The notes: a model not told the origin generated them from the letters alone. A stretch of DNA of 64,000 bases from Batkoa obscura (GCA_030770535.1 JASVEC010000012.1:558001-622000), one strand, 5' to 3'. Positions 23,719 to 36,193 are shown, counted from the stretch's first letter. Program-made: numbers and translations.

Positions 23719-23877
23719 ATTCACTATTATTACGAAAAGGCTCGGAAATATAAGCACTTGATGTAAAAATAGAATGTCTTTATAATTATAAGTTTGTTAT
23801 TTATGATTATGCATATGTTATCTATGCTTTTACAAAGAATACTGATATTTCCAAATCTTTTCGTTATAATGGTGAAT
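23719..23877. mobile_element. Second inverted-repeat element, ~159 bp, MITE-like
   Basis: Imperfect terminal inverted repeats of about 34 bp: 23719-23752 contains TTACGAAAAGGCTCGGAAAT and 23844-23877 is its inverse, carrying ATTTCCAAATCTTTTCGTTA. The interior (~90 bp) is AT-rich with no frame. It is unrelated to the 105-bp family. I see no other copy in the window. Confidence 0.6.
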
Positions 23878-24615
23878 CGGCCCTCTAATAAATTATATAA
23901 ACTATTAGTAAATAAAAACAAATTTCAGCTCAAATAATACTATATAGTTTAATAAATGGAATATAAGAGAGTATTGTTATTAAAGTTGATAAATTAGCTT
24001 CTTGCTTTTTTGGCTCATAAAACAATTTATTTTTATTAAAGTATAGTTTAAAATATTGTTTAATCGATTTTAAAAATAAATTATAAAATTCAACTTTATA
24101 ATAATATAATTCAAAGTGTTTTAAATGACATAACATAGTTTATTAATTTAATATTAAAATTAGGATGGAGGAAATCTATGAGCATCAATATTATTATCGT
24201 CTATTTAGAATGCATTTTATCATTTAATTTCTTTAGTTTTTCAAATATATTTTTTAATTTTAGCTGACATAAAATTTCAATTTAAAAATAACTAAAGGTG
24301 TATTAACTATAATAACAATTATTATGCAAATAAGCTTATTATACAAAAAGTTATTTTTAATATTTTAAGATTGATCGATTTCAACTAAAAGTAGATAAAA
24401 TTTAATTAAAGACACCCATTATTATTTTTATTATTAAAATAACTTAAGAACTGAATAAAATTCGTATTAACCTAGTAACTTCAATTCCACAATAATTCAT
24501 TAAGGTACAAATGAATTATTTGCAAATATGAAGTAATTGTGTATTTCTAAAAATAAGCAAAGATGAAAAGTATAAATACTATGCCAAACATGCTACATCA
24601 AATAAACAAAATAAA
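23878..24615. other. Intergenic region upstream of FAD oxidase
   Basis: AT-rich. It ends with a plausible TATA box (TATAAATAC at about 24570-24578) 40 bp before the oxidase start. No gene seen. Confidence 0.45.
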
Positions 24616-26088
24616 ATGAATTATATTTCTATTCTAGTATTATTGTTTACTAATAATATACTCAGTTCAAAATTACAATGCAGAAACAAACTTGATAGTT
24701 TAATTACTTGCTTATCTGCTTTACCAAAAAACACAATCGTTCAACAAAGTGATGCCAATTATGATTCTGCCAGATTTGAGTGGAATAGTCGAATTCAAGA
24801 TGTTAAACCATTATTAATTGTATTACCAAAAAATACAGACCAGGTGAGTAAAATTGTAGTATGCGCTAATAAGTTCAATACAACTGTAGCTATACGTAGT
24901 GGAGGCCATTCATATGAAGGGTATAGTTTAGGTGGTAAAAATGGCGCTTTAGTTATTGATTTGCTAAACATGAACAATGTGCAAATTGATCAAGATAAAA
25001 AAGTAGGCTTAGTAGAAGGTGGCACGCTATTAGGCAAAGTCTATTGGAATGCTTGGAATAATGGTAAATTAGCTTTACCAGCAGGTACTTGTCCTACAGT
25101 AGGTATTGGAGGTCACGCTACTGGTGGTGGGTTCGGAAGATATTCTAGAACTTTCGGAATGGTTGTTGATAATATTTTAGAAGTAGAAATTGTAGCTCCA
25201 AATGGTGATATCTTGACTGCAAATACTAAAGAGAACAGTGACTTGTTTTGGGCCATCAGAGGCTCCGGTACTGGGTCTTATGGCGTTATCACTAAATTTA
25301 AATTTAAATTATTTAAGGCCCCAGAATTTGTAAGCAACTTTAATTTTGATTTCCCAGTTACACTCGATAATTATGCAACAATATTCCAAAAGATTCAAAA
25401 TTATTCAATGAGATTACCTTTGAAAATTGGTGCTTCATTAGGACTTTACTCTCACAGTATTGGATTTTCTGGTGCCATCTTGGCTGATTCAGAACAAGAA
25501 AGAACCGAATTAATAGAAGATATTAAGAAGAATTTACCACCATTCAAATCAAGTTCTATAACTCCAATGAGCTTTATTGATAATGTAATGGCTTATTCTG
25601 GGTTACCAGCCAATTCCTCACCTTCTGAATTAAATAATGTAAAGCGTTGGGATACTAAAAAGTTCTTTAAAGCAAAGAATGGCTTTGTTATTAAACCATT
25701 TGATAAAGAATTTTTAAAGAAACTAGGAGAACAAATGAGCATATCTCCACCAGGCAATTTTATTTTATTAGATGTCCAAGGTGGTAAAGTTAATTCAGTA
25801 CCTGTTGATGAAACCGCAGTTGTGCATCGTAAAGATTTAATCTTTGATATTCAAATGATTGCTGATGCTAAGAATAATGAGGAAGGAAGTAGATTAATGC
25901 CATGGATGAATACTACTTATGATTTATTATTACCAAAAATGAACGGAGGTTATATTAACTATGTTGATAAAGATGTTAAGGACTGGGAGAATGTTTATTA
26001 CGGTGCTCATTTTAGTAGACTTCAACAAATTAAAAAGAAATATGATCCAAAAAATTTATTCAATAATCCAAGATCAATTCCATTATAA
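24616..26088 (+). CDS. Secreted berberine-bridge-type FAD-dependent oxidase
   Basis: Intronless 490-residue flavoprotein that should oxidise an extracellular sugar, alcohol or alkaloid-like substrate using O2. A hydrophobic signal peptide (residues 1 to ~17, IIe/Leu-rich) precedes the mature protein. The FAD_binding_4 domain has RSGGHSYEGYSLGG with His98, the 8-alpha-histidyl FAD site, and AGTCPTVGIGGHATGGGFG with Cys159, the second covalent site. This indicates bicovalent flavin, typical of the BBE/glucooligosaccharide oxidase group. The C-terminal BBE motif is present (YYGAHFSRLQQIKKKYDP...LFNNP). Lack of introns in an intron-rich neighbourhood and resemblance to bacterial proteins suggest possible lateral gain, but this is inference. 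A TATA box lies about 40 bp upstream. The substrate is unknown. Confidence 0.92.
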   Translation: MNYISILVLLFTNNILSSKLQCRNKLDSLITCLSALPKNTIVQQSDANYDSARFEWNSRIQDVKPLLIVLPKNTDQVSKIVVCANKFNTTVAIRSGGHSYEGYSLGGKNGALVIDLLNMNNVQIDQDKKVGLVEGGTLLGKVYWNAWNNGKLALPAGTCPTVGIGGHATGGGFGRYSRTFGMVVDNILEVEIVAPNGDILTANTKENSDLFWAIRGSGTGSYGVITKFKFKLFKAPEFVSNFNFDFPVTLDNYATIFQKIQNYSMRLPLKIGASLGLYSHSIGFSGAILADSEQERTELIEDIKKNLPPFKSSSITPMSFIDNVMAYSGLPANSSPSELNNVKRWDTKKFFKAKNGFVIKPFDKEFLKKLGEQMSISPPGNFILLDVQGGKVNSVPVDETAVVHRKDLIFDIQMIADAKNNEEGSRLMPWMNTTYDLLLPKMNGGYINYVDKDVKDWENVYYGAHFSRLQQIKKKYDPKNLFNNPRSIPL

Positions 26089-26907
26089 TACTAATATCTA
26101 GTATAAAACTTTATTCCATTTAATTCAACCTTTATAATAAAAAAAACATTTTAATTATTATTTATTATGTTTCTTTTCTCGAAAGAGTGTAACTCTAAGT
26201 GTTTTATTAAAGGGTATTTAAAAAATTAACTACATAGGATAGAAAGAACCATGAACAAAAAGAGAGCTGAAACTAAAATCGTAAATTTAAAGGAACTATT
26301 ACAGCTGTCAAAATTCACTTGTGCAAAAAATAACCGTTCATTTAAAACAAAAACTTGAGCATCAACCCATAAATTACGGTAGTTGTAAATCATTGACTAT
26401 AAAAATTAGCGCTAGCTGCTGCACAATTGAATTTTGACAGTTTTAGTTTCGAGTCATCTACCTTTATGTATGGCAATTTGATATGAGCTGATTTATGTTT
26501 GGTGTAATATGAGCTTCTCTAGAAGTAAAACAAAGGACTAGATATGGCAGTATGTTTTTTGTCTAATTATTAAACAAATATTTTTCTAGTTTGTGTTGTA
26601 TAAAAAGGGAAGAATAAATTAAACCAAAGTACTTCCAAATATTGCCACTTGATAGTATGGTATGAAAGGAGTGGATAGTTCAAATCCAGGTAAAGTGACA
26701 AATGTCTAAGTGAAAAATATAAACCATGAAACGCAGTAGATAAATGATTTTAAAGGAAAGCGTGAATTAATTGCCTTTAATTTTGTTCTACATATAAACT
26801 CTAACCTATAATAATTAAACTAGTAAAGTCAACAAGTCAACTCAACTTTTTGCGAATTTTTAACTCATTTTTTGAAGCTTATATATTTTAAAAGTGGAAA
26901 TTTTTAA
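26089..26907. other. Intergenic region with one inverted-repeat element
   Basis: Between the oxidase and a tRNA gene. Apart from the TIR element at 26267-26453 I see no gene. Confidence 0.4.
26267..26453. mobile_element. Third inverted-repeat element, ~187 bp
   Basis: The right end (26420-26453) is the inverse of the left end split in two blocks: CTGAAACTAAAA at 26267 and CTGTCAAAATTCACTTGTGC ending near 26324, separated by about 25 bp of extra sequence. Both halves together make about 34 bp of imperfect TIR. No coding capacity. It is likely a small non-autonomous element or a remnant. Confidence 0.55.
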
Positions 26908-26989
26908 GGCGACTTGCCCGAGAGGTCTAAGGGGTCAGGTTTAGGCCCTGATATGGAAACATGCGAGGGTTCGAACCCCTCAGTCGTCA
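26908..26989 (+). tRNA. tRNA-Leu, anticodon UAG
   Basis: 82-nt class II tRNA. The acceptor stem GGCGACT pairs with AGTCGTC (one G-U), followed by discriminator A. The anticodon stem TCAGG/CCTGA encloses the loop TTTAGGC with anticodon TAG. A long variable arm (ATATGGAAACAT region) marks Leu, Ser or Tyr class. The T-arm GAGGGTTCGAACCCCTC is perfect. No intron. A TTTTT run directly after the gene (26990-26994) serves as the Pol III terminator. Confidence 0.95.
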
Positions 26990-27340
26990 TTTTTGTTGAG
27001 TTTAAAAGTTTTAGCTTAATTTAGTAAATTTTAGCTAAACTACAAAATTCTTTTAGCTTACTACTATAATAAATTGAAGCATTGTTTTAAATATTCCAAA
27101 ATAAAAAATAAAGTTAGTTAACTTTTAATACATTAAAGTTTGATAATTATCTAAATGGAGAACAAAAAAGACAGAAAAATGCAAATTAAAATCCAGCCCT
27201 GAAGGAACAGAAATTTAGCAATTGGTTATTTTTAAACAAAGGTTGATGCAAGCGCTGATAGTTAGCAGATAAGCTCTAAAATGGTGCTTTATGGCTACTA
27301 TACAAATTTTACTGACCGCATACAACTTTTGAAGTATTGC
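26990..27340. other. Intergenic between tRNA and unknown protein gene
   Basis: About 350 bp. Apart from the Pol III terminator nothing is recognisable. Confidence 0.4.
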
Positions 27341-28666
27341 TTAAAATCCTTTGTTAAACAGGGTACTTGTTTGTGACATGAGTGAGCGACGTCGGGTCGC
27401 GACTGGTCTAATAGGAGTTGTAATGGGTGAAGGAGGTTCCTAAAATAAAATTAGTTTCAATTAAAATTAAACAACAAAATAAAAATTACATTAGTCGAAC
27501 GAAGACGACTAGGGGTAAGTGATAATTTGACTGTTTTACCAGAAGAAAATAATTGTTCAAAGTCATTAGTACGATCTTTACTCTAAATAAATATTAGTAT
27601 CGTTATTCATAAACTCAAAATAACAAATTACCAAAGATAAATTGGTTGATAAGTGATTAGATAATGAGTTAACTGAATCAGAGTCTGAAGGGCTGGAACG
27701 AGAACCAGTTGGACTCTTTTTAGCAAACGTATGTTTACTTGGAGATATAACAGACACTGAGTTAACATCCCATTCAGATTGAGAGTAAGTTTTTAAAACT
27801 TGTAGAGGATCTGTTGTTATGCCTATTATAAAGTGAAATTAATATTTTTACTCAGAAACGTATAAAAATAACTCACTCTCAGAATTCATAAGAGAAGGTA
27901 AATTACTATCATCAAGAGCTATAGCTTTAAATGTTTTAACCTAAAAATATAATTATTTAGAAATTAAAATCAAAACGTATACATAATGTAATACCTCAAA
28001 AGAGCTAAAGAAACCAGTTGTTTCTGCTATCTCATTGATAGTATTATTGTGAAAAAATATATAGGCAACCCTATCAGCTGAAATCGTTTTAAGCTTTTCT
28101 TTATGTGCCTCTGTTCCTATGTTTAATAAAAGAAACCTCGATATTTGCTCAACAGCGTTTCCAATAAATAATCCTACTGGTAAACTAAAATATTGAGCTC
28201 CTGGGCGTGAGTTTGATGTAATTGAATATTGATTGGAACTTAATAAAGAACAGCTAACAATAAATTGTCTTAATTGTGATAAATAGCGTGCTTTAAAATG
28301 TGGGTCATCCTCTGGAAAGCGATCTAATGTATCTTGAGACTTAATCATATCTTGAATTGACATAACATAGTTTAACGACAATCCGGTTATCATTTGAGCT
28401 GATCTTGATCGAGCTTCATCCATGCAACTTCTCAATAGTACTTCGTCTTTGATCACTTTTGTTAATATACTTTGATAATGAGTGATCCCGTATTTATTAG
28501 CGGTATTTCTATGTTTTACTAATAAAACTAAAAACTGGTCCAAAAACAAGTTAATAGCTTCTAAACCTCTCACGGATAACTTGGCTTTACAATATTTTGA
28601 TAAAAGCTTTTTGGCGTTCTTCCCAGACACATATTCACTTATTTCGTTGTTATTCCCTCTTAGCAT
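27341..28666 (-). CDS. Unknown protein, helical N-domain and Ser-rich tail
   Basis: Five exons: 28666-27995, 27940-27877, 27822-27632, 27582-27490 and 27439-27341; sum 1119 nt, 372 residues. The first ~225 residues are alpha-helical and well ordered (for example AKLSVRGLEAINLFLDQF, HYQSILTKVIKDEVLLRSCM). The helix-loop-helix pattern KAKLSVRGLEAINLFLDQFLV is reminiscent of histone-fold-like regions seen in some fungal proteins, but I would not assign it on that. The C-terminal third is Ser/Pro/Thr-rich with a basic RRRSLMSQTS near the end, a plausible phosphorylation site. The exon structure is solid; the function is unknown. Confidence 0.75.
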
Positions 28667-31055
28667 GATTATAATATGATTGTATATAATTAAATAGAAA
28701 GGTATTAATTAATTGGAGGTAGGTTTAATTGAGAGTAAGATCAGGTAGAAAGTTATGGAGTCACCTAAATCTTTTTTCTAATAGTAAAAGATTTTAAAAA
28801 AAGCAAAACTAAAAGTTTGACAAAGAATTGAGTTTTGGCCTTGGATTTGGAACAAAATTTGAATATCTAATTGGTTCAATCTTATTTCGATTTTCATTTT
28901 GTCTTTATCATAGCATTAAGGTAAAAAGAATCATTGGCCGTATTTTCATTTTCTATTTTTGTACTCAACAAAATAAAATTTGTATAACTTTTATAGAAGA
29001 AATCCGCTTATGATTTATTGTTTATGTCGGAATCGAGAGCTGAGTTTATTCTTGGAATTTTATATCGCCTATAAACCGATTATAATTGGTCAAGGATCAT
29101 ATCTTAATTCAGGTTTATTGGATAATCAATGATATAATGTTACCAGGAATAACTAGCTCTCCGATATTTTCCTTAAATTATAATATGATTAGTAATTTTT
29201 ACTGTGAGAAAGAAAATAAACCAGATTATACTTTCAATAGCACAATCAATGTGTTTTTAAATCAAATATTTTATTTATTTGAAAGGTTTTTCAGAATTAT
29301 AATTAATATTGGCAATTCTTGGAAAGCCATTACAAGAATTTAGTTTAAAGTGGTGTAGTTAGACTTTAGAGTAAAACTCAAATCATTTTATTCTTCAGAG
29401 ATAGAACTTTAGGATCATTTAAAAAATAACTCAAATACGTTGTATTTAATTAAAATAGGGACAACTATTAACCAGCTTTAAGTGAGATTCAAAATTTTAA
29501 CCTTCTATTTAGGTTCTTGAGATGCAAGGTTAAAATCATTCTTTTTATTCTTCTAATAAGGTGAGTTATAGATTTAGTTTCTATATTTATTATAAACCGG
29601 AACTTAAAACTTCATAAGTATCATTTTTAAAATCAACCTGTTTATTTTATTATTTTATTATTTTATTATTTTATTATTTTATTATTTTATTATTTCATAT
29701 TGAAAATCAAAAAGTTATCTTATCTTATCCTTGATTTATTTTATTATGATTTTAAATACTATCATCCTTAAAAAAACTTATCTTTACTCTTACTATTCAT
29801 AACCTTATGGTACTATAGCCCTGAATAATTACCACTTTTTTATACGCTTTGTTTATTATTATATTTTCCTGAAGAAAATTAATATACTACGAATATTATT
29901 TTTGAAAGATAAAATTTTGAAACTAAAGCAATCAAAGGGTAAACTATCAAAATTTTTAGTAGTCAAAATAATAGTGCTTTCAAAAGAGTGGGTGTGTAAC
30001 AAAGGATTACAATAATAATTGAATATTTATTCCATTATTAATTATTATTTTACTATTTGAGCTTGAATATTTCCCGACTTTTGAAATAAATAATCTGATG
30101 AAATGAAAATTCAACGTATAAATTTAGTAAGTTTAATACTATTTCAATTAAATTGCCACTAATACAAAAATAAAATCCTGTATAATAATGTATAATAAAC
30201 GAAACTACTGTTACAATTTCATTATTTTCTTTTAAAGTTAATAATCTTAAATCTTCTTTAAACTTTCTGGATATAAACTAGTATCTCAAATATGGTCCAA
30301 TTTAACTTTTTATATAAAACAAATAACTTGAATGTATTATTATTTCTATTTAGAATAATATTGAAACAGTATCAGCTTTATTGACTTTTTTAAAATTTAT
30401 TTAGATTTTATCCAATAAAATTTCAAACAAGTTATTATTTTCTTTAACTCAATAAGCTCACTTTCGCTTATATAGTATTTACAGGAAAAAAATGTAAATA
30501 AAATAAACACAAAAAAATATTAAATTTAACTTAAATTTAAAAATGTTAAAAAGTATATCTCATAACGCCATTTTTTAATCATATAAAATACTCCCTAAAT
30601 TTATTATTTTTCTTGTTATTCTTAAAAGATCCAATACTTTTAAAATATCTTAATAACAAAATAAAATACACAACGAAATCAAGAAAATGGGAAATGAGAA
30701 ATGGGAAATGGGGAATGGGGGTTACGAAGTAAAAGTATTTCTACGGCTCTCCTTTTAGCTAAATGAACTTTTATTATTTATTTTTCAATAATCAATAAAG
30801 GATTAAGACGAGTACTATAAAAGCGTATAGGCGGATAAATTTTAAATCATTAAAATGAATTCAATATTTATTTCTTATATATGCTTAAAGTAGTATTTAA
30901 TATTTTTTAATTCTTATTTTCATATATGTTTTTTGATTGACAAAATTTCAATTCCTAATCTATTGCTTAGATTGATATTCTTTATCAAATTACATAATGA
31001 GCTTTGGATTTGAAATTATTATAATGATGAAAACTATATTTGATAACACCCAATC
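28667..31055. other. Gene-poor AT-rich region
   Basis: About 2.4 kb with no supportable gene. The short frames at 28828-29013 and 29086-29343 look random. A tandem ATTTTATT-type repeat runs over 29641-29696. Confidence 0.45.
29641..29696. repeat. Tandem repeat with 8-bp ATTTTATT unit
   Basis: About seven near-perfect units of TTTTATTA phase; simple AT repeat with no coding context. Confidence 0.8.
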
Positions 31056-31161
31056 TATGGGGATGTTTTTTTTGTTTAAGAATTTTATTAATAATCTTTC
31101 TGCTTAAATAGCGCTTAAAAAATGGAAAAAGTGATGAAGCTGAAAAAAATATTATTAACAT
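31056..31161 (-). mobile_element. MITE-like 105-bp family, copy c
   Basis: Starts TATGGGGATG and carries the TAAGAATTTTATTAATAA and AGCGCTTAAAAAATGGAAAA blocks, in reverse orientation relative to copy a. The far end is diverged (CATA retained after a changed A/T run). Confidence 0.75.
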
Positions 31162-31691
31162 ATTTGGAATTTTTGATACAAAATGAACTTTCAAGTCATC
31201 AAGTACAATCTACTTAAATTTAAAGTTGATTCACTCAAATTATAGTATTTCCCATTAATCTCCTAGTTTCCCTCCTACCTCTCTTCACTTTCTACTTACT
31301 TTTATCCTTTTATCACTCAATAAGATTCAAACTTTATTATCTCTAATAACAAAATAGTCAAAGGCTTAGCTCCTTTAAGTTTTTTTTATAAATATAATTA
31401 AATAAAAAATAATTAAGTAAAAAAATACAATAGGGGTTACTGAAGGTTTATGATGACTTGAAATAGCTAGAATAAAAGCAAGACAAATATAAAATCACTA
31501 TAATTTATTTTGATGTTTGGATTTATTCAAATAGCATTTTTTATGTTGGTTTTATTAACATTATTAAATTCAAATAAAACATCTATTTAAACTATTTTAT
31601 AATATTGATTAATTTTGCAATTTTTTTTTAAATTTTAATAGTTTCTGTTAAATCTTTTAGAAAAAATCAATTTCAAAATACGTTATTATTA
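31162..31691. other. Intergenic between MITE-like copies c and d
   Basis: About 530 bp of AT-rich DNA. No gene or RNA seen. Confidence 0.35.
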
Positions 31692-31797
31692 TAAGGGGAT
31701 GTATTTTTGTGTTTAAGAATTTTACTAACAATCTTTCCGCTGGAATAACACTTAAAAAATGGAAAAAATAATGAAGCCAAAAAAAAACACTTCCATA
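31692..31797 (-). mobile_element. MITE-like 105-bp family, copy d
   Basis: TAAGGGGATG start, TTCCATA end, with the family interior blocks TTTACTAACAATCTTTCCGC and CTTAAAAAATGGAAAA. Reverse orientation. Confidence 0.8.
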
Positions 31798-32283
31798 TTT
31801 TTAACAAGGTTCTAAAAGAGAATTTCTTTCATAATCTTAGCTAATAAAACCACTCTACTTATTATTTTTTTCATTTTGGTTGATGAGTTTCTCTCACTGA
31901 AAACTAGTTTAACACTCTATTTAACTTGCAATATTGTCAACTTTGTTTTTTCAATTTCTAATAAAATTCAATTCAAAAATGAAGCCCAATTTGTTGAACT
32001 TTGTTTCCACTTGCTTGTAATATTTGCTTTAGAAGTTGTATAAAGCTCCTTTCCACATCTTCTATTAAGTATAAAAGATAGTTCAATGAAATCAATATTA
32101 AAAACTAGTGGCGATTATATTTTACAAAATAAACTAAATTGATATATAAAGCTACTAAAAGTATACTATTATTATCGAAATCCAATCATAAACCTATTAC
32201 TAAAAATTATTAAAATTAAATAATCATCAACCTTTAAAGACTTATAAAACACTTTATTTATTTTAACTCTCTTCAATTAATAT
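31798..32283. other. Intergenic downstream of SF3A1
   Basis: About 490 bp between MITE-like copy d and the SF3A1 stop. Nothing recognisable apart from AT-rich sequence. Confidence 0.35.
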
Positions 32284-33041
32284 TTATTTTTTCCCACCTC
32301 TTTCTTTAATCGACAATGCAATTGTAACTTCTCCAGCTAAATTATACATTGCCAATGTATAATTATTTTTAGCCACTTGTGGGGGTGCTTTAATGGGTAG
32401 AGTAACCGTGAGTTTTTGTTTATTAGCTGGAAATTGTAGTTTTGAGAAAATTTGTTCTTTAATTTCTTGCATTGTTGTTTTTGGTTTTAATCCTTCAAGT
32501 TGAATTGTCTGTCCATTTAATTGCCATTCGGGTTTACTTTCATCTTTAGGTACATTGATATTAACTGTGACTGGATCCTAAGTTAAAATTTTAAATTAAT
32601 CATATACTTTTTATAATAACATAATAGCTTCAACTTACTGGATTCATTTCAATAAATTGATGTTCCGGTGTTAAATTGGCTAAGACACCCTCCAATTTAG
32701 GTTTTTTAGCTTCGATTGTTGGTGGTGGTAAGGTATGCGTAGGTGGTGGTATAAAAGGAGGGGGTTGGAAGCGGTTGGGTGGAATAAAAGGTGGTACTTG
32801 AGTTTGTTGAAATGGTGGGCGTTGTGGTGGTACTGGTACATCTTGAGGAGGGTGTATAGGAGGATGTTGGGGACCACCAGGTGGTGGTATATAAGGTGGA
32901 CAAATAGCCAAAAATGGAGGTGGTAAATTATTAGGAGGTGGAGCCATATTACTAAATTCAATTGTTAAATAAACAATTAAAAAATAATACTAAACTAAAC
33001 TTACTTTGGTGGTGCAAAGTTATTACTATTATTACTATTGC

Positions 33042-33090
<49 letters not shown>

Positions 33091-34876
33091 AGTAGTAAAA
33101 CCATCATATTTAACTTTATCTTTTTCAGCTAATTTACGTCTTTCTACATCTTCTTCCAATTTTTTACCAATACCAATTTCATCCGAACCAAATAAATCGG
33201 AACGATAGCCTGCTAGTTTTTTTAAATTATTGGAAACATCCGTTGTATCCCTTAATAAATTAGAATCTCGATTTCTTGCTTCATTAATTTCTTTTTGTGC
33301 TTTCCATTTAGGATCTAATTTTTCAATTCGAATATGTTCATCAATTTCCGATTTAGGTATCTTTAAATTACAAATTGGACATACTTGTGTATCTTCTCCA
33401 CTATTTCTATTGACTCCAACTATAAATTTTATATTAATTTTAATAATTAAAACTAATGTAATTTAATTACTTCTTGGTACATAATCACGTCTAATTTTAA
33501 TTGGTACATTATTAGTAGACATAGTAGGTACATTTGTAGTTGGATTATTAAACGTTGGAGATGGAGTAGGAGGCTCATTATTTTCTATATTATTTTGAAT
33601 CTAAAAACAATATTAGTATTCGACAATCTATTTCTAAATAACTTTTAACCTTTTGAATATTTTCATTTTTATTTTTATTCTCTATACCTAACGCTTCCAT
33701 TTCTTGTAAACCTTTACTCATTTCAGCTGCTTTTTTAGCTGCTTGTGAAGCACTTATTATACTTTCTATACTTTCAGGTCCAGGCAAATCTGATTTTTTA
33801 TCAAACGATGTAAATTCCAACGTTTGTACAATAACAAAATCATGCCAATCAATGGACGCAAATGCAGCTAGATTGTAAGTGAATAAATAAAATATAATTA
33901 GCTATATTACATTTTATTACCTCTTTCTTTATCTTCTCTTTCCGCTTCTTTTTTACTTTCTTCTTGTTGATAAATAGAATATCTTACTCTTTCCATAACT
34001 CTTTCCATGATCTAATAATCATTAACTTTTAATTAAAAAAATTGGCAATTATACTAATATTTACCTTAAATTTAGAATCCTTAACAACATTTAGTAACTC
34101 AAGGATATCTTGATTTGGATTTAAAACAGTTGAATATTGATCACATAATTGAGAAAAATAAGGAAACAAAGCATGTCCAGGTCTTAAAAAATCAAATTGA
34201 TAATTACCACGTTCTCTTTGAATAAGTCCGGATCGAAATTGAACTCCATTTTTTGCAATATAAAGAGCAGTTAATTTAATCACATCTCTAATTATAGTTT
34301 TCAAATTATCAACAAATATAAAAAAAAAGGTATATAGCTTACAAGTCTTGTTGAGGAATAGGTGGTGGTTCTAATTGAAAGTAAAATGGTGCTGGTGGAT
34401 TTGGTATATCTTCAACTACAGGGGCGACTTCGGGTACTACTGATACGGTTTCAGATTCGACAACTATATTCAAGTTATTAGTTAAATACAATTTTAATTA
34501 ATATCAATATTACCTGGCTCAGATTGAATGCCTAATCGAACTTTTTGTTTTTCAGCAATATAATAATTATAGTATGGATCCCCTGGATTTAAAAAAGAAA
34601 ATTTAATATTTCCTTTTTTGTTTTCTCTTATTCTATCTTCTAACGCTTTATCATTTTTAGCGGTAAACTTAGCGGTACTATCAGCAAGTTCTATAAATTA
34701 TTGCTATTAATTCCATTTTCTTTATTTAACTTAGTTATAAATTTACTTCTTATATCTGGTGGTGGATAGATCACATTGGACATATCTGGTAATTGGGAAG
34801 TTGCATCATCTTCATTGGTTATGCTTGGTACGGTCGCTTCTGTTTTTTCGACTTTTATTTGATCGTGGATGGTCAT
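32284..34876 (-). CDS. SF3A1: Splicing factor 3A subunit 1 (SF3A1 / Prp21)
   Basis: Core U2 snRNP component needed for prespliceosome assembly. The first exon (34876) ends with IYPPPDIRSKFI, the entry to SURP domain 1, whose core FLNPGDPYYNYYI is near 34590. SURP domain 2 follows (GVQFRSGLIQRE... FDFLRPGHALFPYF, 34029-34304). A charged region with RVRYSIYQQEE, the SF3A3-interacting WHDFVIVQTLEF segment and a Pro-rich stretch (32660-32940) come next. The C-terminal ubiquitin-like domain ends in SIKERGGKK, close to the RGG-type tail of the human protein. Exons are many and short. An (ATT)n tract inside a coding exon (33005-33093) makes a poly-Asn run that is absent from animal SF3A1. Family assignment is firm. 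Confidence 0.93.
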
Positions 34877-36193
34877 TTTGTAAAAAAAATAAACAAAATG
34901 TTCAACTTTTGATATTGTAAAATAAGCTTGAAATAAAAAGAGCCAATTAAAAGCAAATCATTGAATTCAGTTTCAATTAGAATTTATTTCTTTTATTATT
35001 ATTGAGAGTATTGATTAATAGATGGTTATAATAAGAATAATAGAATGTGTAATTTTAGTCATGATATTAAGACTTTTTTAAAGGCAATGACAATTTAAGA
35101 GACGATATTCTTTTTTAATTATTCATATTTTTAAGCTGAGTTTTAATTTTTTATATAATTTTAAATTAAATTTAAACTGTTTTTAATTTCAAATAAACTC
35201 TTTATATTATTTTATTAATATAAATAAGAGTTGAAATTTATATATAACACTATTAAAATATATTTTTTTAAACATAATTTATTAGTTTCAAAAAAACATA
35301 TAAGGATATCCAACTTAGTTTCATTTTTTTATCTAATTTTTAAATATTTTATATTAAAAACTATTTAAAATTCATAAAAATAATTTTTTAATTAAAAAAT
35401 AAAAGTACTTGATACAGTTTTAAATTATTTTATTATAATTTATATTGTAAGTTGGCAGAACTTCTACTAAATTTAATAGAAATTCCTAGATCAACAAGGT
35501 TTTTACTAATATAGCTTATATATTAATATTAATCAAAGTTGTAATATGTAAACAAATATATATTTTTATAAAACTTCGTTAAAAAATCTTGATTATTGAC
35601 TTCTTTATAGCTAATATTGCAGATTTGCTATTAAATAATTAAACAACTTTAATATTATAATTACATTATTGATATATTACTAATTTAATAAATAGCTATA
35701 TATAAAGGAATAATTAGCTTTAAAACTATAGTTAACCATCTTTATACAATACAAGCAATACAATAATAATTTTTATTTATTATTACAATTACTTGCTCTT
35801 TAATTATTTATTAACTTAACTATTAATAGCATAAACAATATTAATTTTTAATATTTAATATTTAATATTTAATAAACTATTTGCTTAATAAATACTAAAA
35901 CTTTTAAATTTTCTGTTATTTTATAAAATAAGCTGGGGTTAATTTTTTAATTTTTTAATACTGATATAACTTATTTATTATAATGATTTAAATTTATTGG
36001 ACCTGGCCTTGTCTTTATTTTTTATTGCTGTATTTATCTTATTTTTAAATACTTTTTTTCTAACTGGATACTAGGCATATATATTACATGAATCTGTTTT
36101 TCTTGCTGTATTTCTAAAATTACTTGGTATATATTTTAAAAATATTAACTTAGTTACTGCTTTATTTTCTAAATCATTAAAATATTTATTATA
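34877..36193. other. Gene-poor AT-rich region
   Basis: About 1.3 kb upstream of SF3A1, A/T-homopolymer-rich, without supportable gene, RNA or repeat beyond simple sequence. Confidence 0.4.
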
